Origin: an uncultured Acidimicrobiales bacterium
GTDB taxonomy: Bacteria > Actinomycetota > Acidimicrobiia > Acidimicrobiales > UBA10347
Assembly: GCA_938015575.1 (NCBI GenBank)
Contig: CALLPT010000293.1
Span: 1 to 45,855 of the forward strand
Direction: 5' to 3'
DNA: 45,855 bases
In this document: piece after piece, positions 1 through 10,310 of the stretch
Numbering within the stretch: position 1 is the first letter of the stretch
How the letters are laid out: every line of letters starts with the position of its first letter
Notes under the pieces: generated by a model
What the model was told of the DNA's origin: nothing
The model's database searches: none
Seen by the model: the letters and a program-made list of their open reading frames with translations, nothing else
Made by a program: the position numbers and the translations under genes

Positions 1-34
1 TCACCATCACAACGCCAAACGGCGAGACCGTCCG

Positions 35-433
35 ATGACCGGCCGCGAACCGCAATTGTTCGCGCCCGAACGACGCGACGCAGTCGTGCGAGACTCGAGT
101 ATGCGGTCCGTGGCGATGCTCTTGGTGACGTTGTCCTTGCTCGCGGCTGGTTGCAGCAGTGGACCGCCGGCCACACGCTCGCTGACTTCGTGCCGGTCAG
201 CCCCTGATCATCCCTTTCGAGTGGGTTGGTGTCCCCAGTCTTCGTTCTTGAGGCCGTTTGGGGGTCATGACGACCCCCAAACCACATCAATTTCGGAAGG
301 GGTTGGGCGTCAGGCCATCTCGATGTCGGCGACAGCTTCGAGGCCGAGGTCGGCGATCGACTTCTCGCGCATCTCGATCTTGCGGACCTTGCCGGTGACG
401 GTCATGGGGAACTCGTTCACAAAGGCGATGTAG
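35..433 (+). CDS. possible small lipoprotein ORF (lipobox LSLLAAGC), doubtful; 3' part runs through a palindromic element and into the acyl-CoA synthetase gene
   Basis: ORF MTGREP...[23 protein letters not shown] has a good signal peptide/lipobox. Its ATG overlaps (ATGA) the TGA of an upstream reading frame ending ...[10 protein letters not shown] at 38. The C-terminal half has no protein-like character. Confidence 0.3.
   Translation: MTGREPQLFAPERRDAVVRDSSMRSVAMLLVTLSLLAAGCSSGPPATRSLTSCRSAPDHPFRVGWCPQSSFLRPFGGHDDPQTTSISEGVGRQAISMSATASRPRSAIDFSRISILRTLPVTVMGNSFTKAM
243..296. repeat. palindromic intergenic element, copy 1 (11-bp perfect stem GTTTGGGGGTC/GACCCCCAAAC); possible bidirectional terminator
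   Basis: Stem 256-266 / 272-282. 24 nt (273-296, reverse complement CCGAAATTGATGTGGTTTGGGGGT) are identical to 36254-36277. Confidence 0.8.
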
Positions 434-1953
434 CGCGGCACCTTGAAGTGGGCGATCTTGCCCCGGCAGAACTCCTTGATCTCGTCTTCGGTCGCCTGCT
501 CGCCGTCGGCGAGCTGGACCCACGCCATGATCTCTTCGCCGTACTTCTCGTCGGGCACACCGATCACCTGGGCGTCAGCAACCTTGGGGTGGGTGTACAA
601 GAACTCTTCGATCTCCCGCGGGTACACGTTTTCGCCGCCGCGGATGATCATGTCCTTGATGCGACCGACGATGTTGATGAAGCCCTCATCGTCCATCGTG
701 GCCAGATCACCGGAGTGCATCCAGCCGTCTTCGTCGATGGCCATTGCCGTTTTCTCGGGGTCTTCCCAATAGCCGAGCATCACATGGAAGCCGCGGGTGC
801 AGTACTCGCCTTCTTTGCCGCGCTCGACGGTCTCACCCGTTTCGGGATCGACGATCTTGGCTTCGACATGGGGAAGCACCTGTCCGACGGTGGTGACCCG
901 CTTCTCGACCGAGTCGGTGGTGCGCGTCTGCGTCGACACGGGCGATGTCTCGGTCTGGCCGTAGGCGATCGTGACCTCGGACATGTTCATCTTGTCGATG
1001 ACGTCGCGCATGACCTCGATCGGACAAGGCGAGCCGGCCATGACACCAGTGCGCAGCTGAGAAAGATCGAACGACTCGAGCTCCGCATGACCGAGCTCGG
1101 CGATGAACATGGTCGGCACGCCGTAGAGCACCGTGCACTTCTCATCGGACACGGTTTGCAGTACCTCGCCGGGGTTGAAGGTCGGCGACGGAATGACCAT
1201 GGGCATGCCGAACACGCAACACGCCAAGTTGCCCATGACCATGCCGAAGCAGTGGTAGAAGGGCACCGGAATACACAGACGATCGTCGACGCTGAACGCC
1301 TGCATCTCGCCGACCATCTTGGCGTCGTTGATGAGCGCCATATGGCTAAGCGTGGCGCCTTTGGGGAAGCCGGTCGTACCGCTCGTGTACTGGATGTTGA
1401 TCGCATCGAGCGGTTGGCAACTGGCGTTGCGGGCGGCGAGCTCGTCGTCGCTGATCACGGCGCCCGCGTCGAGTAGCTCCTGCCAGTCGTCGGTGTCGAA
1501 GTAGATGGCGCGTTCGAGTCCTGGACAGTTCGGTGTCACCGACTCGACCATCTCTCGGTACATCGACGTCAAATACTCGGTGCGCGTCACGAGCACTTTC
1601 ATGCCCGACTGGTTGATCGCGTATTCGAGCTCACTGGTGCGATACGCCGGGTTCACGTTGACCTGGATCGCACCGATCTTGGCGGTAGCGAACTGGACGA
1701 ACACCCACTCGGCGTAGTTCGGGCTCCACATGCCGACGCGGTCTCCCTTGTCGATCCCATACGCCATGAGCCCTTTCGCGACCCGATCGACGATGTCGCC
1801 GAACTCGCTCCACGTCAGGCGGATGCCTTGGTGCGAGACGATCAGTGCTTCGCGATCGCCATGCTCGGCGACCGTTTGTGCAAGCAGATCGCCAATCGTC
1901 ATCTCGATGAGCGGTACATCGGTTGCGCCCGAATCGATTGCCAGTGCGGTCAC
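310..1953 (-). CDS. AMP-forming acyl-CoA synthetase / fatty-acyl-CoA ligase
   Basis: 547 aa; AMP-binding motif [25 protein letters not shown] and C-terminal TGKVRK lysine motif. Confidence 0.95.
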   Translation of the reverse strand: MTALAIDSGATDVPLIEMTIGDLLAQTVAEHGDREALIVSHQGIRLTWSEFGDIVDRVAKGLMAYGIDKGDRVGMWSPNYAEWVFVQFATAKIGAIQVNVNPAYRTSELEYAINQSGMKVLVTRTEYLTSMYREMVESVTPNCPGLERAIYFDTDDWQELLDAGAVISDDELAARNASCQPLDAINIQYTSGTTGFPKGATLSHMALINDAKMVGEMQAFSVDDRLCIPVPFYHCFGMVMGNLACCVFGMPMVIPSPTFNPGEVLQTVSDEKCTVLYGVPTMFIAELGHAELESFDLSQLRTGVMAGSPCPIEVMRDVIDKMNMSEVTIAYGQTETSPVSTQTRTTDSVEKRVTTVGQVLPHVEAKIVDPETGETVERGKEGEYCTRGFHVMLGYWEDPEKTAMAIDEDGWMHSGDLATMDDEGFINIVGRIKDMIIRGGENVYPREIEEFLYTHPKVADAQVIGVPDEKYGEEIMAWVQLADGEQATEDEIKEFCRGKIAHFKVPRYIAFVNEFPMTVTGKVRKIEMREKSIADLGLEAVADIEMA

Positions 1954-2039
1954 GCGTTCCCCTTTTGCCTCGTGCTCGCCAGACCCTACTTGATCGCAGA
2001 TTTTCCCGGCCAGGGGGCGAGCTGCGACGCTTTGGGTTG

Positions 2040-3632
2040 ATGCGATACGACGTGGTGATCGTGGGCGCCGGGTTCAACGGCCTCTATCAGCTGAAGCGCT
2101 TGCGCGAAGAAGGCTGGTCGGTCCGCCTGGTCGAGGCGGGCAGCGGGCTCGGCGGGGTCTGGCACCACAACCGGTATCCCGGTGCGCGAGTCGACTGCCA
2201 CATCCCGAACTACGAGTACTCGATGCGCGAGATCTGGGAGGACTGGAACTGGAAAGAGCGGTTCCCCGGACGCGAAGAACTGGTGGCCTATTTCGACCAC
2301 GTCGACGCCGTGTGGGACCTCTCCCCCGACATCGACCTCGAGACTCGCATCACGACCGCGCACTTCGACGACGACAACCACGAGTGGCATCTCACAAGCG
2401 ACGACGGCCGGCGCTACGACTGTCGCTGGCTGATCATGTGCACCGGGTTCGGCTCGGCACCCTATGTGCCCGATCTCCCTGGACTCGACGCATTCGAGGG
2501 CGAGTGTCACCACACTGCACGTTGGCCACTCGAGGGACTCGATCTTGACGGCAAACGTGTCGGCATCGTCGGGACCGGGGCCAGCGGTGTACAGGTCGCG
2601 CAAGAAGCGGCGGGTATCGCCTCGCACCTGACGATCTTCCAACGCACACCGAACATGGCGCTGCCGATGGAGCAGCGTCAGCTGACCCCCGAGCAGCAGG
2701 CCGACGACAAGCGAAGCTACGAAGAGGTATTCCGCGTCCGCAATGCGCCGCCGGGCAGTTTCCACGACATGATCCGCGACAACCGCTCCGCGCTCGATGT
2801 CAGCGACGAAGAACGGCTCGCCGTCTACGAGGACCGCTGGGCCAAGGGCGGCTTCCATTTCTGGGTCGGCGGGTTCAAGGACACGCTCGCCGACGAAACC
2901 GCGAACCGGCTCGCCTACGACTTCTGGCGAGACAAGACGCGTGCCCGCATCGCCGACGAGTCGCTCCACGAAAGCCTGGCGCCGACCGAACCGCCGTACC
3001 CCTTTGGTACGAAGCGGCCGTCGCTCGAACAGAACTTCTACGACATCTTTGGCCGCGACGACGTATCGCTCATCGACCTGAAGCGTGACCCGCTGGTCAC
3101 GATCACGCCGACCGGGATTCAGACCGAGGCCGGTCATGTCGAGCTCGACGTTCTGGTGCTCGCCACCGGGTTCGATGCCAACACCGGTGGCTTCACCCGC
3201 ATGGATTTTCGCGGGACCGGTGGACTCTGGATCGGCGACGCGTGGGCCGATGGCGTCGACACACACATCGGGATGGCGGCGCCCGGTTTTCCGAACATGA
3301 TCATGCTGTACGGACCGCAGAGCGCGGCCTCGTTCTGCAACGGCCCGGTGTGCGCCGAGATCCAAGGCGAGTGGACCGTTGACCTGCTCGAACACGTGCG
3401 CGCCAACGGCCTCACCCGTTTTGACACCCAACATGCGGCCGCCGAGCAGTGGTCCGAAGTCTTGGCGAACTGGGCAGAGATGACCCTGTTCGGCAAGGCA
3501 GACAGTTGGTACATGGGCGCCAACATTCCCGGCAAACGGCGCCAGCTGCTCAACCTGCCCAGCAGCGACGCGTATCGAGCGGCGCTCGCTGACTGTGCCG
3601 AAGCGGGCTATTCCGGCTTCGTGTTCGCCTGA
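2040..3632 (+). CDS. FAD-dependent monooxygenase (Baeyer-Villiger / cyclohexanone monooxygenase-like)
   Basis: Starts [15 protein letters not shown] (Rossmann GxGxxG); second dinucleotide motif [10 protein letters not shown] and a BVMO-like architecture. ATG at 2040 preferred over the 1923 upstream start. Confidence 0.88.
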   Translation: MRYDVVIVGAGFNGLYQLKRLREEGWSVRLVEAGSGLGGVWHHNRYPGARVDCHIPNYEYSMREIWEDWNWKERFPGREELVAYFDHVDAVWDLSPDIDLETRITTAHFDDDNHEWHLTSDDGRRYDCRWLIMCTGFGSAPYVPDLPGLDAFEGECHHTARWPLEGLDLDGKRVGIVGTGASGVQVAQEAAGIASHLTIFQRTPNMALPMEQRQLTPEQQADDKRSYEEVFRVRNAPPGSFHDMIRDNRSALDVSDEERLAVYEDRWAKGGFHFWVGGFKDTLADETANRLAYDFWRDKTRARIADESLHESLAPTEPPYPFGTKRPSLEQNFYDIFGRDDVSLIDLKRDPLVTITPTGIQTEAGHVELDVLVLATGFDANTGGFTRMDFRGTGGLWIGDAWADGVDTHIGMAAPGFPNMIMLYGPQSAASFCNGPVCAEIQGEWTVDLLEHVRANGLTRFDTQHAAAEQWSEVLANWAEMTLFGKADSWYMGANIPGKRRQLLNLPSSDAYRAALADCAEAGYSGFVFA

Positions 3633-4723
3633 ACGTCCTTGTGGGCCAAATCTGGCCGTGACAAATCAGACGGCACGACCGTGCCCTGGCCGAACCATTG
3701 ACCGCGGTCCAAGCCGAGCTCGTCGAACAGTCCGTGCAGCGCCGCGTCGTAGTTGACCCGCCAACCGCAGAAGTCGCGCCAAGCCTGTTCTCGATCCTCG
3801 ACCAGTGGGATTCGGCGGGCGGCGAGTTCATCGCACATCGCCTCGAAGTCCGCCCGCACAACCGAAATCGGCTGGGCCGGCCAGTGAGGGTCGACGGGAT
3901 GCGCGACGCCGACGGCATCCGCGATGTTGGCGAGTGTCGTAAAGCCGGAGCGCAGACACAGCGCGGCCCGAGGTGAGGCCTTGACGTCGACCGTCGACTC
4001 GATCAGCGCCGCCGTGTCGAGCACGGTGCCAGCAGCAACGAGCCAGTTGCGCGCCGGGTAGGCGGAACGGAAGTGGACCAGCGACGTGTGGGTGGTGTGG
4101 GTCTCCTCGATCTCGAGGAACCACTCTTCCCATTCTGCCCAGACCTCGTCCATCTGGTCGAGCCACCCGATGCGACTCGTTCGATCGAGGTAGGTCACGG
4201 GGTGCGGCGGGCGGCCCGCCCGAACCTCGAGACGAGCAACGGCCACCTCGCGGTGGATGTATGCCCCATAGATCGTCGGCAGGTAGCTGATCATGAGCGC
4301 GACGAGACCTAGGCCGATCAGTGCCTCGCCGATGACAAGCAGCAAGGTGACGGTGTCGTCGCTGTTGCGAATGCCGAGCGTCGTGAGCGAGGAGCCCGAC
4401 AAGACGATCGCATCGCGAAACGACGATTCGCTCAGGCCCCGAAACATGAGCGCAAACCCGACCGTGATGTGGACAGCCCACACGAACGGCAACGTGGAGA
4501 GCGCGAACGGGGCGAACCGAGACTCGAGCCGGTCTCGGCGTATCGGGTCACGCAGGCGACGGGCGAGCCACGACACGATGGCTCCGATGACCGCGAAGTG
4601 CCAACGAGTGATGTAGGGACGCTCGGATCGCGGCACGACGACCGTGAGCATTGCTGACCACAAGGTGCCAGCAACGAGCACGGCGCCGGCCACGATCGCT
4701 AGCGCTTCGAGTACGGCCGTCAT
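3608..4723 (-). CDS. multi-TM membrane protein with an ion-channel-like pore loop and a large C-terminal cytoplasmic domain
   Basis: Start at MTAVLEALAIVAGAVLVAG; hydrophobic helices flank SGSSLTTLGIRNSDD, resembling a degenerate two-TM K+ channel P-loop. Confidence 0.65.
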   Translation of the reverse strand: MTAVLEALAIVAGAVLVAGTLWSAMLTVVVPRSERPYITRWHFAVIGAIVSWLARRLRDPIRRDRLESRFAPFALSTLPFVWAVHITVGFALMFRGLSESSFRDAIVLSGSSLTTLGIRNSDDTVTLLLVIGEALIGLGLVALMISYLPTIYGAYIHREVAVARLEVRAGRPPHPVTYLDRTSRIGWLDQMDEVWAEWEEWFLEIEETHTTHTSLVHFRSAYPARNWLVAAGTVLDTAALIESTVDVKASPRAALCLRSGFTTLANIADAVGVAHPVDPHWPAQPISVVRADFEAMCDELAARRIPLVEDREQAWRDFCGWRVNYDAALHGLFDELGLDRGQWFGQGTVVPSDLSRPDLAHKDVQANTKPE

Positions 4724-4737
4724 CGGGCCGAATGTAG

Positions 4738-4959
4738 CTAGCCATGAAGCGCCCGAGAGAACGTCGCTGCAGGTTGACCGAGACTTGCCCGGCTCGCGGA
4801 GGGCGCAGTAGGTCGAGTCGACCACCACTGTTTCCAGCGTTGACGTTGTTCCAGGCGCTGTGTCCGTTGCACGGCACGGACTTGATGGACAAGGGCCGCA
4901 CGGGCCCGACGATGGTCGGCTTCACGCACGACGGCTTCTGACAAAAGTTGTTCCCACAT
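4738..4959 (-). CDS. small basic, Arg/Gln-rich helical protein (73 aa)
   Basis: MWEQLLSEAVVREADHRRARAALVHQVRAVQRTQRLEQRQRWKQWW...; SD-like GAAAGGA upstream; stop lies 14 nt before the channel-like gene start. Confidence 0.6.
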   Translation of the reverse strand: MWEQLLSEAVVREADHRRARAALVHQVRAVQRTQRLEQRQRWKQWWSTRPTAPSASRASLGQPAATFSRALHG

Positions 4960-4990
4960 GGGAATGGTCCTTTCGGGATAGGGGTGAGAT

Positions 4991-5044
4991 CGCAGGTAGC
5001 CCAAATACGGGCAGACAGCCCACAGAAAGGGCAGGCGACCTGCG
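4991..5044 (-). promoter_or_regulatory. candidate structured leader RNA: three-way junction
   Basis: Closing stem CGCAGGT 4991-4997 / ACCTGCG 5038-5044. It encloses two hairpins, GCCC-aaatac-GGGC (4999-5012) and GCCC-acagaaa-GGGC (5018-5032). Lies in the 5' region of the 4738-4959 gene. Confidence 0.55.
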
Positions 5045-5100
5045 AGCGCCGGTGGTAGCTAGCTCGACCGCAGCGTCAGCGCGTAGCGCGCGGACTTCGG

Positions 5101-5175
5101 TCAGCTGAGCTGGAGACGCGGAGGCGCCATTGCAGCCGAGCGGCCGTTTCCTTCGAAGAGAATCGAAATCATCAT
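5101..5175 (-). CDS. 24-aa leader/micro-ORF MMISILFEGNGRSAAMAPPRLQLS
   Basis: Near-consensus SD AAAGGAGG six nt before the ATG (reverse strand cgaaaggaggcaacccATG); upstream of the structured region and in the same direction as the small basic protein gene. Confidence 0.55.
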   Translation of the reverse strand: MMISILFEGNGRSAAMAPPRLQLS

Positions 5176-5350
5176 GGGTTGCCTCCTTTCGTCACCGGTC
5201 ATGCTTCCGCAGCGCCCCGCTCGCCGCAAGTGATTTTCCGCGCACACTTCGCTCGCCCCGACGCTCGACACAAGTTTCCCGGGAATTTCGATGCACCAGG
5301 TCGGGTTTGGGTAGCGGCTTCCAGTCCGGAAGCGCAGCGAGGAGAAACCC

Positions 5351-5761
5351 ATGAGCACCACCGTCGACATCACCACCGAGCAGTTCGAAGAGATTGTGAC
5401 TGCTGACGGCATCGTCTTGGTCGACTTCTGGGCCAGCTGGTGCGGCCCATGTCGCAGCTTCGCGCCCATCTACGAAGAGGCTGCCGGGCGTCACCCCGAT
5501 GTCACTTTTGCCAAGGTCGACACCGAGGCCGAGCAGCAGCTTTCGGCCCAGCTCGGCATTCAGTCCATTCCGACCGTGATGGCATTTCGCGACGGTGTGC
5601 AGGTATTCGCCCAGCCGGGCGCGCTCCCCCACGCCGCACTCGAAGACCTGGTCACGCAGATCGAAGCACTTGATATGGACGAGGTCCGCGCCGAAATCGA
5701 GCGCCACGAGGCCGCCCATGCAGCTGGTGACCACGAACACGGCCCCAACTGCAACCACTGA
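5351..5761 (+). CDS. thioredoxin
   Basis: WASWCGPC active site, thioredoxin fold motifs IQSIPTVMAFRDG; His-rich C-terminal tail. Confidence 0.95.
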   Translation: MSTTVDITTEQFEEIVTADGIVLVDFWASWCGPCRSFAPIYEEAAGRHPDVTFAKVDTEAEQQLSAQLGIQSIPTVMAFRDGVQVFAQPGALPHAALEDLVTQIEALDMDEVRAEIERHEAAHAAGDHEHGPNCNH

Positions 5762-5764
5762 GCT

Positions 5765-7603
5765 CTACGCAGACAGGGCGAGCCAAACCTTGAGGAGCTC
5801 CTCGGGGAGTGCCTCGACATCGTCGATGACCAGGTAGCGACGCTCGGGCGCCATGTCCCGTAGGTAGTCGTGACCGGCAGGGTCGATCGTCAAACAGAAG
5901 GTGTCAATGCCATCGGCCTGGGCGTCTGCCAGCGCCCGGGCGGTGTCATGCATGCCGTACTCGCGGTCGCGCACGTCGTCGCCGTAGTCGACGTCTTGGG
6001 GATAGCCGTCGGAGATCACGATGAGCAGCCGTGTTCGGGCACGGTCGGCTGCGAGCTTCGTGGTCGCATGGCGGATCGCTGGCCCCATGCGGGTGTAGCG
6101 CATGGGGCGCATCGCGTCGAGCGCTGACCACGTGACGGGCGAGACAGGGTCGTTGAGCTCCTTCGCCACCTGTACTTGGACGTTCTCGCGCCCGCTTCCC
6201 GAGAACCCATAGATGGCATGGCGATCGCCCAGCTCGGCGAGGGCATCGCTCAACAAGGCGACGGCGTCTTTCGCCACGTCGATCACTCGCCGAGGCGGCT
6301 CGGGTTCGGGCAGGTTCGGGTCCCAGATTGGCGCATACGACAGTGGCTCGTCTTCGGGATCCATCGGCGGTGACACCGGTTCGGGTTCGGTGACCGGCGA
6401 ACTGGTCGACGCGCTCAGGTCAACCAAGAAGACCGTGGCCACGTCGCGTTCAGCCCGGTCGCGACGGATCCGCAGACGATCGTCGGCTGGGGCGCCGCTG
6501 CGGCTGTCGATGATCGCTTCGATCGCCGCATCGAGATCCAACTCGTCACCGTCATCGGAGCGAGGAATCCTGACCATCTGTTCGGGCCGCAGCCGGGCGA
6601 GCCGTCGCCGGATATCGCTGCGGAGGTTGCGGTGCCGGTCACGCACGTCGGAGATGAACGAAGGGTCGTCGCCGACGAGACGTTGCTCAAGCACGCGACA
6701 CCACGCGGTCCGGTGTGCCTGCGCTCGGAAGTCCCACTCGTCGTACACGAACGTCCGCACATCGGGCGCCGCCGCTCGGCGACCGGTCGGAAGCACCAGC
6801 CCTCCGATTGGTTCTTCGTCGTCGTCCTCGTCTTCATCGTCGGCTTGGGCTCCGTACTCGCCGTCGAACTCGTCGTCGATTGGCTGGCCCCCGGCAACTC
6901 CGTCGCGGTCGCGCAACTCGTCGGGGCTCGTCGCCGAGTCGAGCGCCGAACCGGCGCCTTCGGACTCGATGCCCTCGGGGGCGTCGGTGTCGGCCTCGGT
7001 CGCGTCGGACCAGGTCGTGGCGACGACCCCGATTGTGTCGAGAAGCGCTACGGCTGCGTCGAGACTCGCCTGTCGAGTGGAACGGTCGCGCTCGACAATC
7101 GACACTGCGTGGCGGACCGCGTCGACCAATCCATCCTCGACGTAGGGCGGGGCCGCGAGCCCGAGGATTTCAGCCCGCAAGGTCGCCACGACCGGGGAGC
7201 GATCGACCCAGGGAGTCTTCACTGCTGCGGCCACGGCGAGGTCATCACTGGCGCCGGGATAGCGCCGGCGCGCTTGGGCGCCGATGCGGGCGTCTTCGAG
7301 CCAACCGAAGACTGCCGGCAACAACGGATGCTCGTCGTGGAGTGCCGCTCGATCGACGGGATCATCGTCGCCAAGATCTTCGTGGGCGACCAGTTGACGA
7401 AGTGCAACGGCGCGATAGTGGCGACGATCCCCGGCGGCGAGTTCGGCGGGCACGACGATGCGACGATCGGCGGCATCGATGGGGACACTGGGCCAACATC
7501 GCGCTGGCTCTGCGGCTTCAACCGGGACAGGCTCGCCGACAATCGCTTCGGCGAACAGACTCAAGGCCGCGTGTACCTCGGGCAGCGCAAGCGCTGCGGT
7601 CAC
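5765..7603 (-). CDS. VWA-domain protein, NorD/CobT/CbbO-like
   Basis: C-terminal [11 protein letters not shown] (MIDAS DxSxS) and [12 protein letters not shown]; acidic linker [10 protein letters not shown]; start overlaps the MoxR gene stop (ATGA, 7600-7603). Confidence 0.85.
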   Translation of the reverse strand: MTAALALPEVHAALSLFAEAIVGEPVPVEAAEPARCWPSVPIDAADRRIVVPAELAAGDRRHYRAVALRQLVAHEDLGDDDPVDRAALHDEHPLLPAVFGWLEDARIGAQARRRYPGASDDLAVAAAVKTPWVDRSPVVATLRAEILGLAAPPYVEDGLVDAVRHAVSIVERDRSTRQASLDAAVALLDTIGVVATTWSDATEADTDAPEGIESEGAGSALDSATSPDELRDRDGVAGGQPIDDEFDGEYGAQADDEDEDDDEEPIGGLVLPTGRRAAAPDVRTFVYDEWDFRAQAHRTAWCRVLEQRLVGDDPSFISDVRDRHRNLRSDIRRRLARLRPEQMVRIPRSDDGDELDLDAAIEAIIDSRSGAPADDRLRIRRDRAERDVATVFLVDLSASTSSPVTEPEPVSPPMDPEDEPLSYAPIWDPNLPEPEPPRRVIDVAKDAVALLSDALAELGDRHAIYGFSGSGRENVQVQVAKELNDPVSPVTWSALDAMRPMRYTRMGPAIRHATTKLAADRARTRLLIVISDGYPQDVDYGDDVRDREYGMHDTARALADAQADGIDTFCLTIDPAGHDYLRDMAPERRYLVIDDVEALPEELLKVWLALSA

Positions 7604-8373
7604 GGAAACACGACGTCGACGATGTCAGCGACCGCGGTTTGCAGATCGGCGTCGTCGCTCACGGCGCGCACGAGCGCCGCATCGCAGGCCCGCCGAGCGT
7701 CGATGCCTTGGCCGATGAGTTGACCGGCGTAGACGAGCAGACGAGTGCTGACGCCCTCTTCGAAGCCGCGCTCGCGGAGCTGTCGAGTCTTCTCGCCGAT
7801 CCGGGCCAACCGATGGGCGGTGTCGCCGTCGATCCCGGTCTCGGCGGCCACGATGGCGGCTTCGGCATCGACGCCGGGATAGTCGAACTCCAGGCTCACA
7901 AAGCGTTGACGCGTCGAGGGCTTGAGATCCTTGAGCACGCTCTGATAGCCCGGGTTGTACGAGATGACGAGCAGGAAGTCGGGGTGGGCCTGGACCTGTT
8001 CGGCCGTCTTGTCCACCGGCAGCACACGACGGTGGTCGGTGAGGGCGTGAATGATGACCGTCGTGTCCTTGCGGGCCTCGACGATCTCGTCGAGGTAGCA
8101 GATGGATCCCCCGCGTACGGCACGAGTGAGTGGGCCGTCCATCCAGACGGTCTCTTCGCCCGACAGCAGGTAGCGCCCGACCAGGTCGGTCGCGGTCAGA
8201 TCCTCGTGGCAGGCAACCGTGGCCAGCGGCTTGGTGAGTCGCCAGGCCATGTGCTCGACGAATCGCGTCTTCCCACACCCCGTTGGGCCTTTGAGCAGGA
8301 CCGGCAAACGGGCCGCGTAGGCGGCTTCGAAAACCTCGATCTCGTCGCCGACGGGAAGGTAGTAGGGCTCCAC
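7600..8373 (-). CDS. MoxR-family AAA+ ATPase (CbbQ/NirQ/NorQ type)
   Basis: Walker A GPTGCGKT, Walker [10 protein letters not shown], sensor region [12 protein letters not shown] start. Confidence 0.9.
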   Translation of the reverse strand: MEPYYLPVGDEIEVFEAAYAARLPVLLKGPTGCGKTRFVEHMAWRLTKPLATVACHEDLTATDLVGRYLLSGEETVWMDGPLTRAVRGGSICYLDEIVEARKDTTVIIHALTDHRRVLPVDKTAEQVQAHPDFLLVISYNPGYQSVLKDLKPSTRQRFVSLEFDYPGVDAEAAIVAAETGIDGDTAHRLARIGEKTRQLRERGFEEGVSTRLLVYAGQLIGQGIDARRACDAALVRAVSDDADLQTAVADIVDVVFP

Positions 8374-8382
8374 CGCTCTTTA

Positions 8383-9654
8383 CTAGCCGACGACCACCAG
8401 GTGACGTGCCTTTTTGCCGCGCTGCAGCAGCAGGAACCGGCCGTCGATCAGGTCCGAAGCAGCCACGGCCTCGGCCGCAGTTTTCGAGCCGTTCACGCTG
8501 ATCTGGTTCTCGCCCAGTTTCCGGCGCGCATCATTGCGCGAAGAGCACAGTCCGCTGTCGACCAGCAACCCGAGCAAGTTCTGTTCCTCGTCGAGCGCGC
8601 CCGCATCGATCGTGGTCTCCGGCACGATGCCGCGCAGCGACTCGGCCATTTCGCCGGTCAGGTCTCCCCCGCCGAACAATGCTTCGGCGGCAAGATTCGC
8701 CTGGCGCACGGCACCTTCGCCATGGATCTCGAGCAGACATTGATCGGCCAGGCGCCGCTGGGCGATGCGTTGACCGGGATCCTCGTTGTGGACCGCCATG
8801 ATCTCGTGGACCTCGGCGACCGGAAGCAACGTCAGCCAGAGCAGCATCTGCTCGACGTTCTCGTCGGGCACCCGCAGGAAGTACTGATGGAGTTCGTACG
8901 GAAGTGTTCGCTCGGCATCGAGCCAGAGCGCCCCGTCGGCGGTCTTGCCGAACTTTGCACCGTCGGCACGTAGCAACAACGGCCACGTCAAGGCATGCGC
9001 GCTGCCCTGGGACCGCTTGCGGATCAGATCCGTTCCGGCGGTGATGTTGCCCCACTGATCGCTGCCGCCCATCTGCAGCAGGCAGCTCTTGTTCTCGTAC
9101 AGCCACCAGAAGTCAAAGGCTTGGAGCAGCATGTAGCTGAACTCGGTGTACGAAATCCCGTGCTCGCTCTCGAGCCGACTGCGCACCGAGTCCTTGGCCA
9201 TCATCTGGTTGACAGTGATGTGTTTGCCGACGTCGCGCAAGAAATCGAGTGCGGTGACGTCGCCGGTCCAGTCGTAGTTGTTGACCAGCTCGGCCTCGTT
9301 CGCAGCACCGCTGTCGAAGTCGAGAAACCGGCTGAGCACGCCTTGGATCCCGATCAGGTTCTTGGCCAGTGTCGCTTCGTCAAGCAGGTTGCGCTCTTCG
9401 GACCGGCCACCCGGATCGCCGACCATGCCGGTGCTTCCTCCGGCGAGCGCCAGCGGCTTGTGCCCGGCGAGCTGGAATCGACGCAGCGCGAGAATGCCGA
9501 TGTAGTTGCCCAGGTGCAAGCAATCGGCGGTCGGATCGAAGCCCACATAGACGGTGACCATCCCGGCGTCGAGGGCCGCGCCGAGTGCGTCGCGGTCGGT
9601 CGTGTCGTGGATGAGCCCTCGGGCATCCAGATCGGCGAGAAGGTCAGTCGTCAC
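8383..9654 (-). CDS. tyrS: tyrosyl-tRNA synthetase
   Basis: YVGFDPTADCLHLGNYIG, class I HIGH-like and KFGKT (KMSKS-like) motifs; C-terminal S4-like domain; GTG start at 9654. Confidence 0.97.
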   Translation of the reverse strand: MTTDLLADLDARGLIHDTTDRDALGAALDAGMVTVYVGFDPTADCLHLGNYIGILALRRFQLAGHKPLALAGGSTGMVGDPGGRSEERNLLDEATLAKNLIGIQGVLSRFLDFDSGAANEAELVNNYDWTGDVTALDFLRDVGKHITVNQMMAKDSVRSRLESEHGISYTEFSYMLLQAFDFWWLYENKSCLLQMGGSDQWGNITAGTDLIRKRSQGSAHALTWPLLLRADGAKFGKTADGALWLDAERTLPYELHQYFLRVPDENVEQMLLWLTLLPVAEVHEIMAVHNEDPGQRIAQRRLADQCLLEIHGEGAVRQANLAAEALFGGGDLTGEMAESLRGIVPETTIDAGALDEEQNLLGLLVDSGLCSSRNDARRKLGENQISVNGSKTAAEAVAASDLIDGRFLLLQRGKKARHLVVVG

Positions 9655-9717
9655 AGGCGCAAGGCTAGGAGCGCGTCGGCTGTCGCACACGCAATTTCCG
9701 TGTGCACACTGTCATTG

Positions 9718-10272
9718 ATGAACGAGTCCGCCAAGCCTGATCTCGCCCACGCGGGTGAACGGCCACCGGTGCCGCTCTCGCTCGGCAGAGTGATAGGGAT
9801 CGTGGCGTTCCTTGCCCTGATCGTTTTCTGGATCTACGTGTTCGCGAATCGTGGTTCGATCGCCCACCCCGATGAGTTCGACGACCCGACGTGGTTGGCG
9901 GCTGCCGAGTCGCTCTGCGCAGAACGCCAAGCGGTCATCGCCTCGTTCCCCAACGCGGCGTCGGTCAGTGGCGCCGTTGAACGAGGTGAGCTGGTTGCCC
10001 TTGGCACCCTCGAACTCGAGGCCATGATCGACGGCCTGCACGAGCTCGGCCTGCCCGCCGATGCCAAAGGCGCCGAGACGGTTCCGAAATGGCTCGACGA
10101 CTACGAGCTGTACCTGCAGGACCGACGTAACTGGTCCGACATCTTGTTGACCGGCGAGGATCCGCCGTTCCTGATCTCGGGCAACGACCAACAGGTCCGG
10201 GTAACCGACTTGTTGACGACCTATGCCGAAGTCAACGACATGCCGAGCTGCGCACCCAGCGGCGACGTCTGA
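9718..10272 (+). CDS. single-TM membrane-anchored hypothetical protein
   Basis: 185-codon ORF MNESAKPDL... with one TM helix VIGIVAFLALIVFWIYVFA followed by a soluble domain. Confidence 0.7.
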   Translation: MNESAKPDLAHAGERPPVPLSLGRVIGIVAFLALIVFWIYVFANRGSIAHPDEFDDPTWLAAAESLCAERQAVIASFPNAASVSGAVERGELVALGTLELEAMIDGLHELGLPADAKGAETVPKWLDDYELYLQDRRNWSDILLTGEDPPFLISGNDQQVRVTDLLTTYAEVNDMPSCAPSGDV

Positions 10273-10310
10273 TCCCAGTCCCCTATCCCCCGGTGCTCTA
10301 GGGTCGCCCG

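Noticed and set aside
448-1476. 342-aa plus-strand ORF opposite the acyl-CoA synthetase
   Set aside because: Antisense to a clear AMP-binding gene; composition ([12 protein letters not shown]...) typical of reverse-frame translation.
1986-3434. 482-aa minus-strand ORF opposite the monooxygenase
   Set aside because: Fully antisense to a well-supported flavin monooxygenase; no recognisable motifs.
5276-5285. TTCCCGGGAA palindrome upstream of thioredoxin
   Set aside because: A 10-bp GC-rich palindrome is not unusual in this composition; no second copy or known consensus.
6715-8973. 752-aa plus-strand ORF
   Set aside because: Arg/Pro-rich low-quality translation antisense to the MoxR/VWA/tyrS genes; a typical high-GC shadow ORF.
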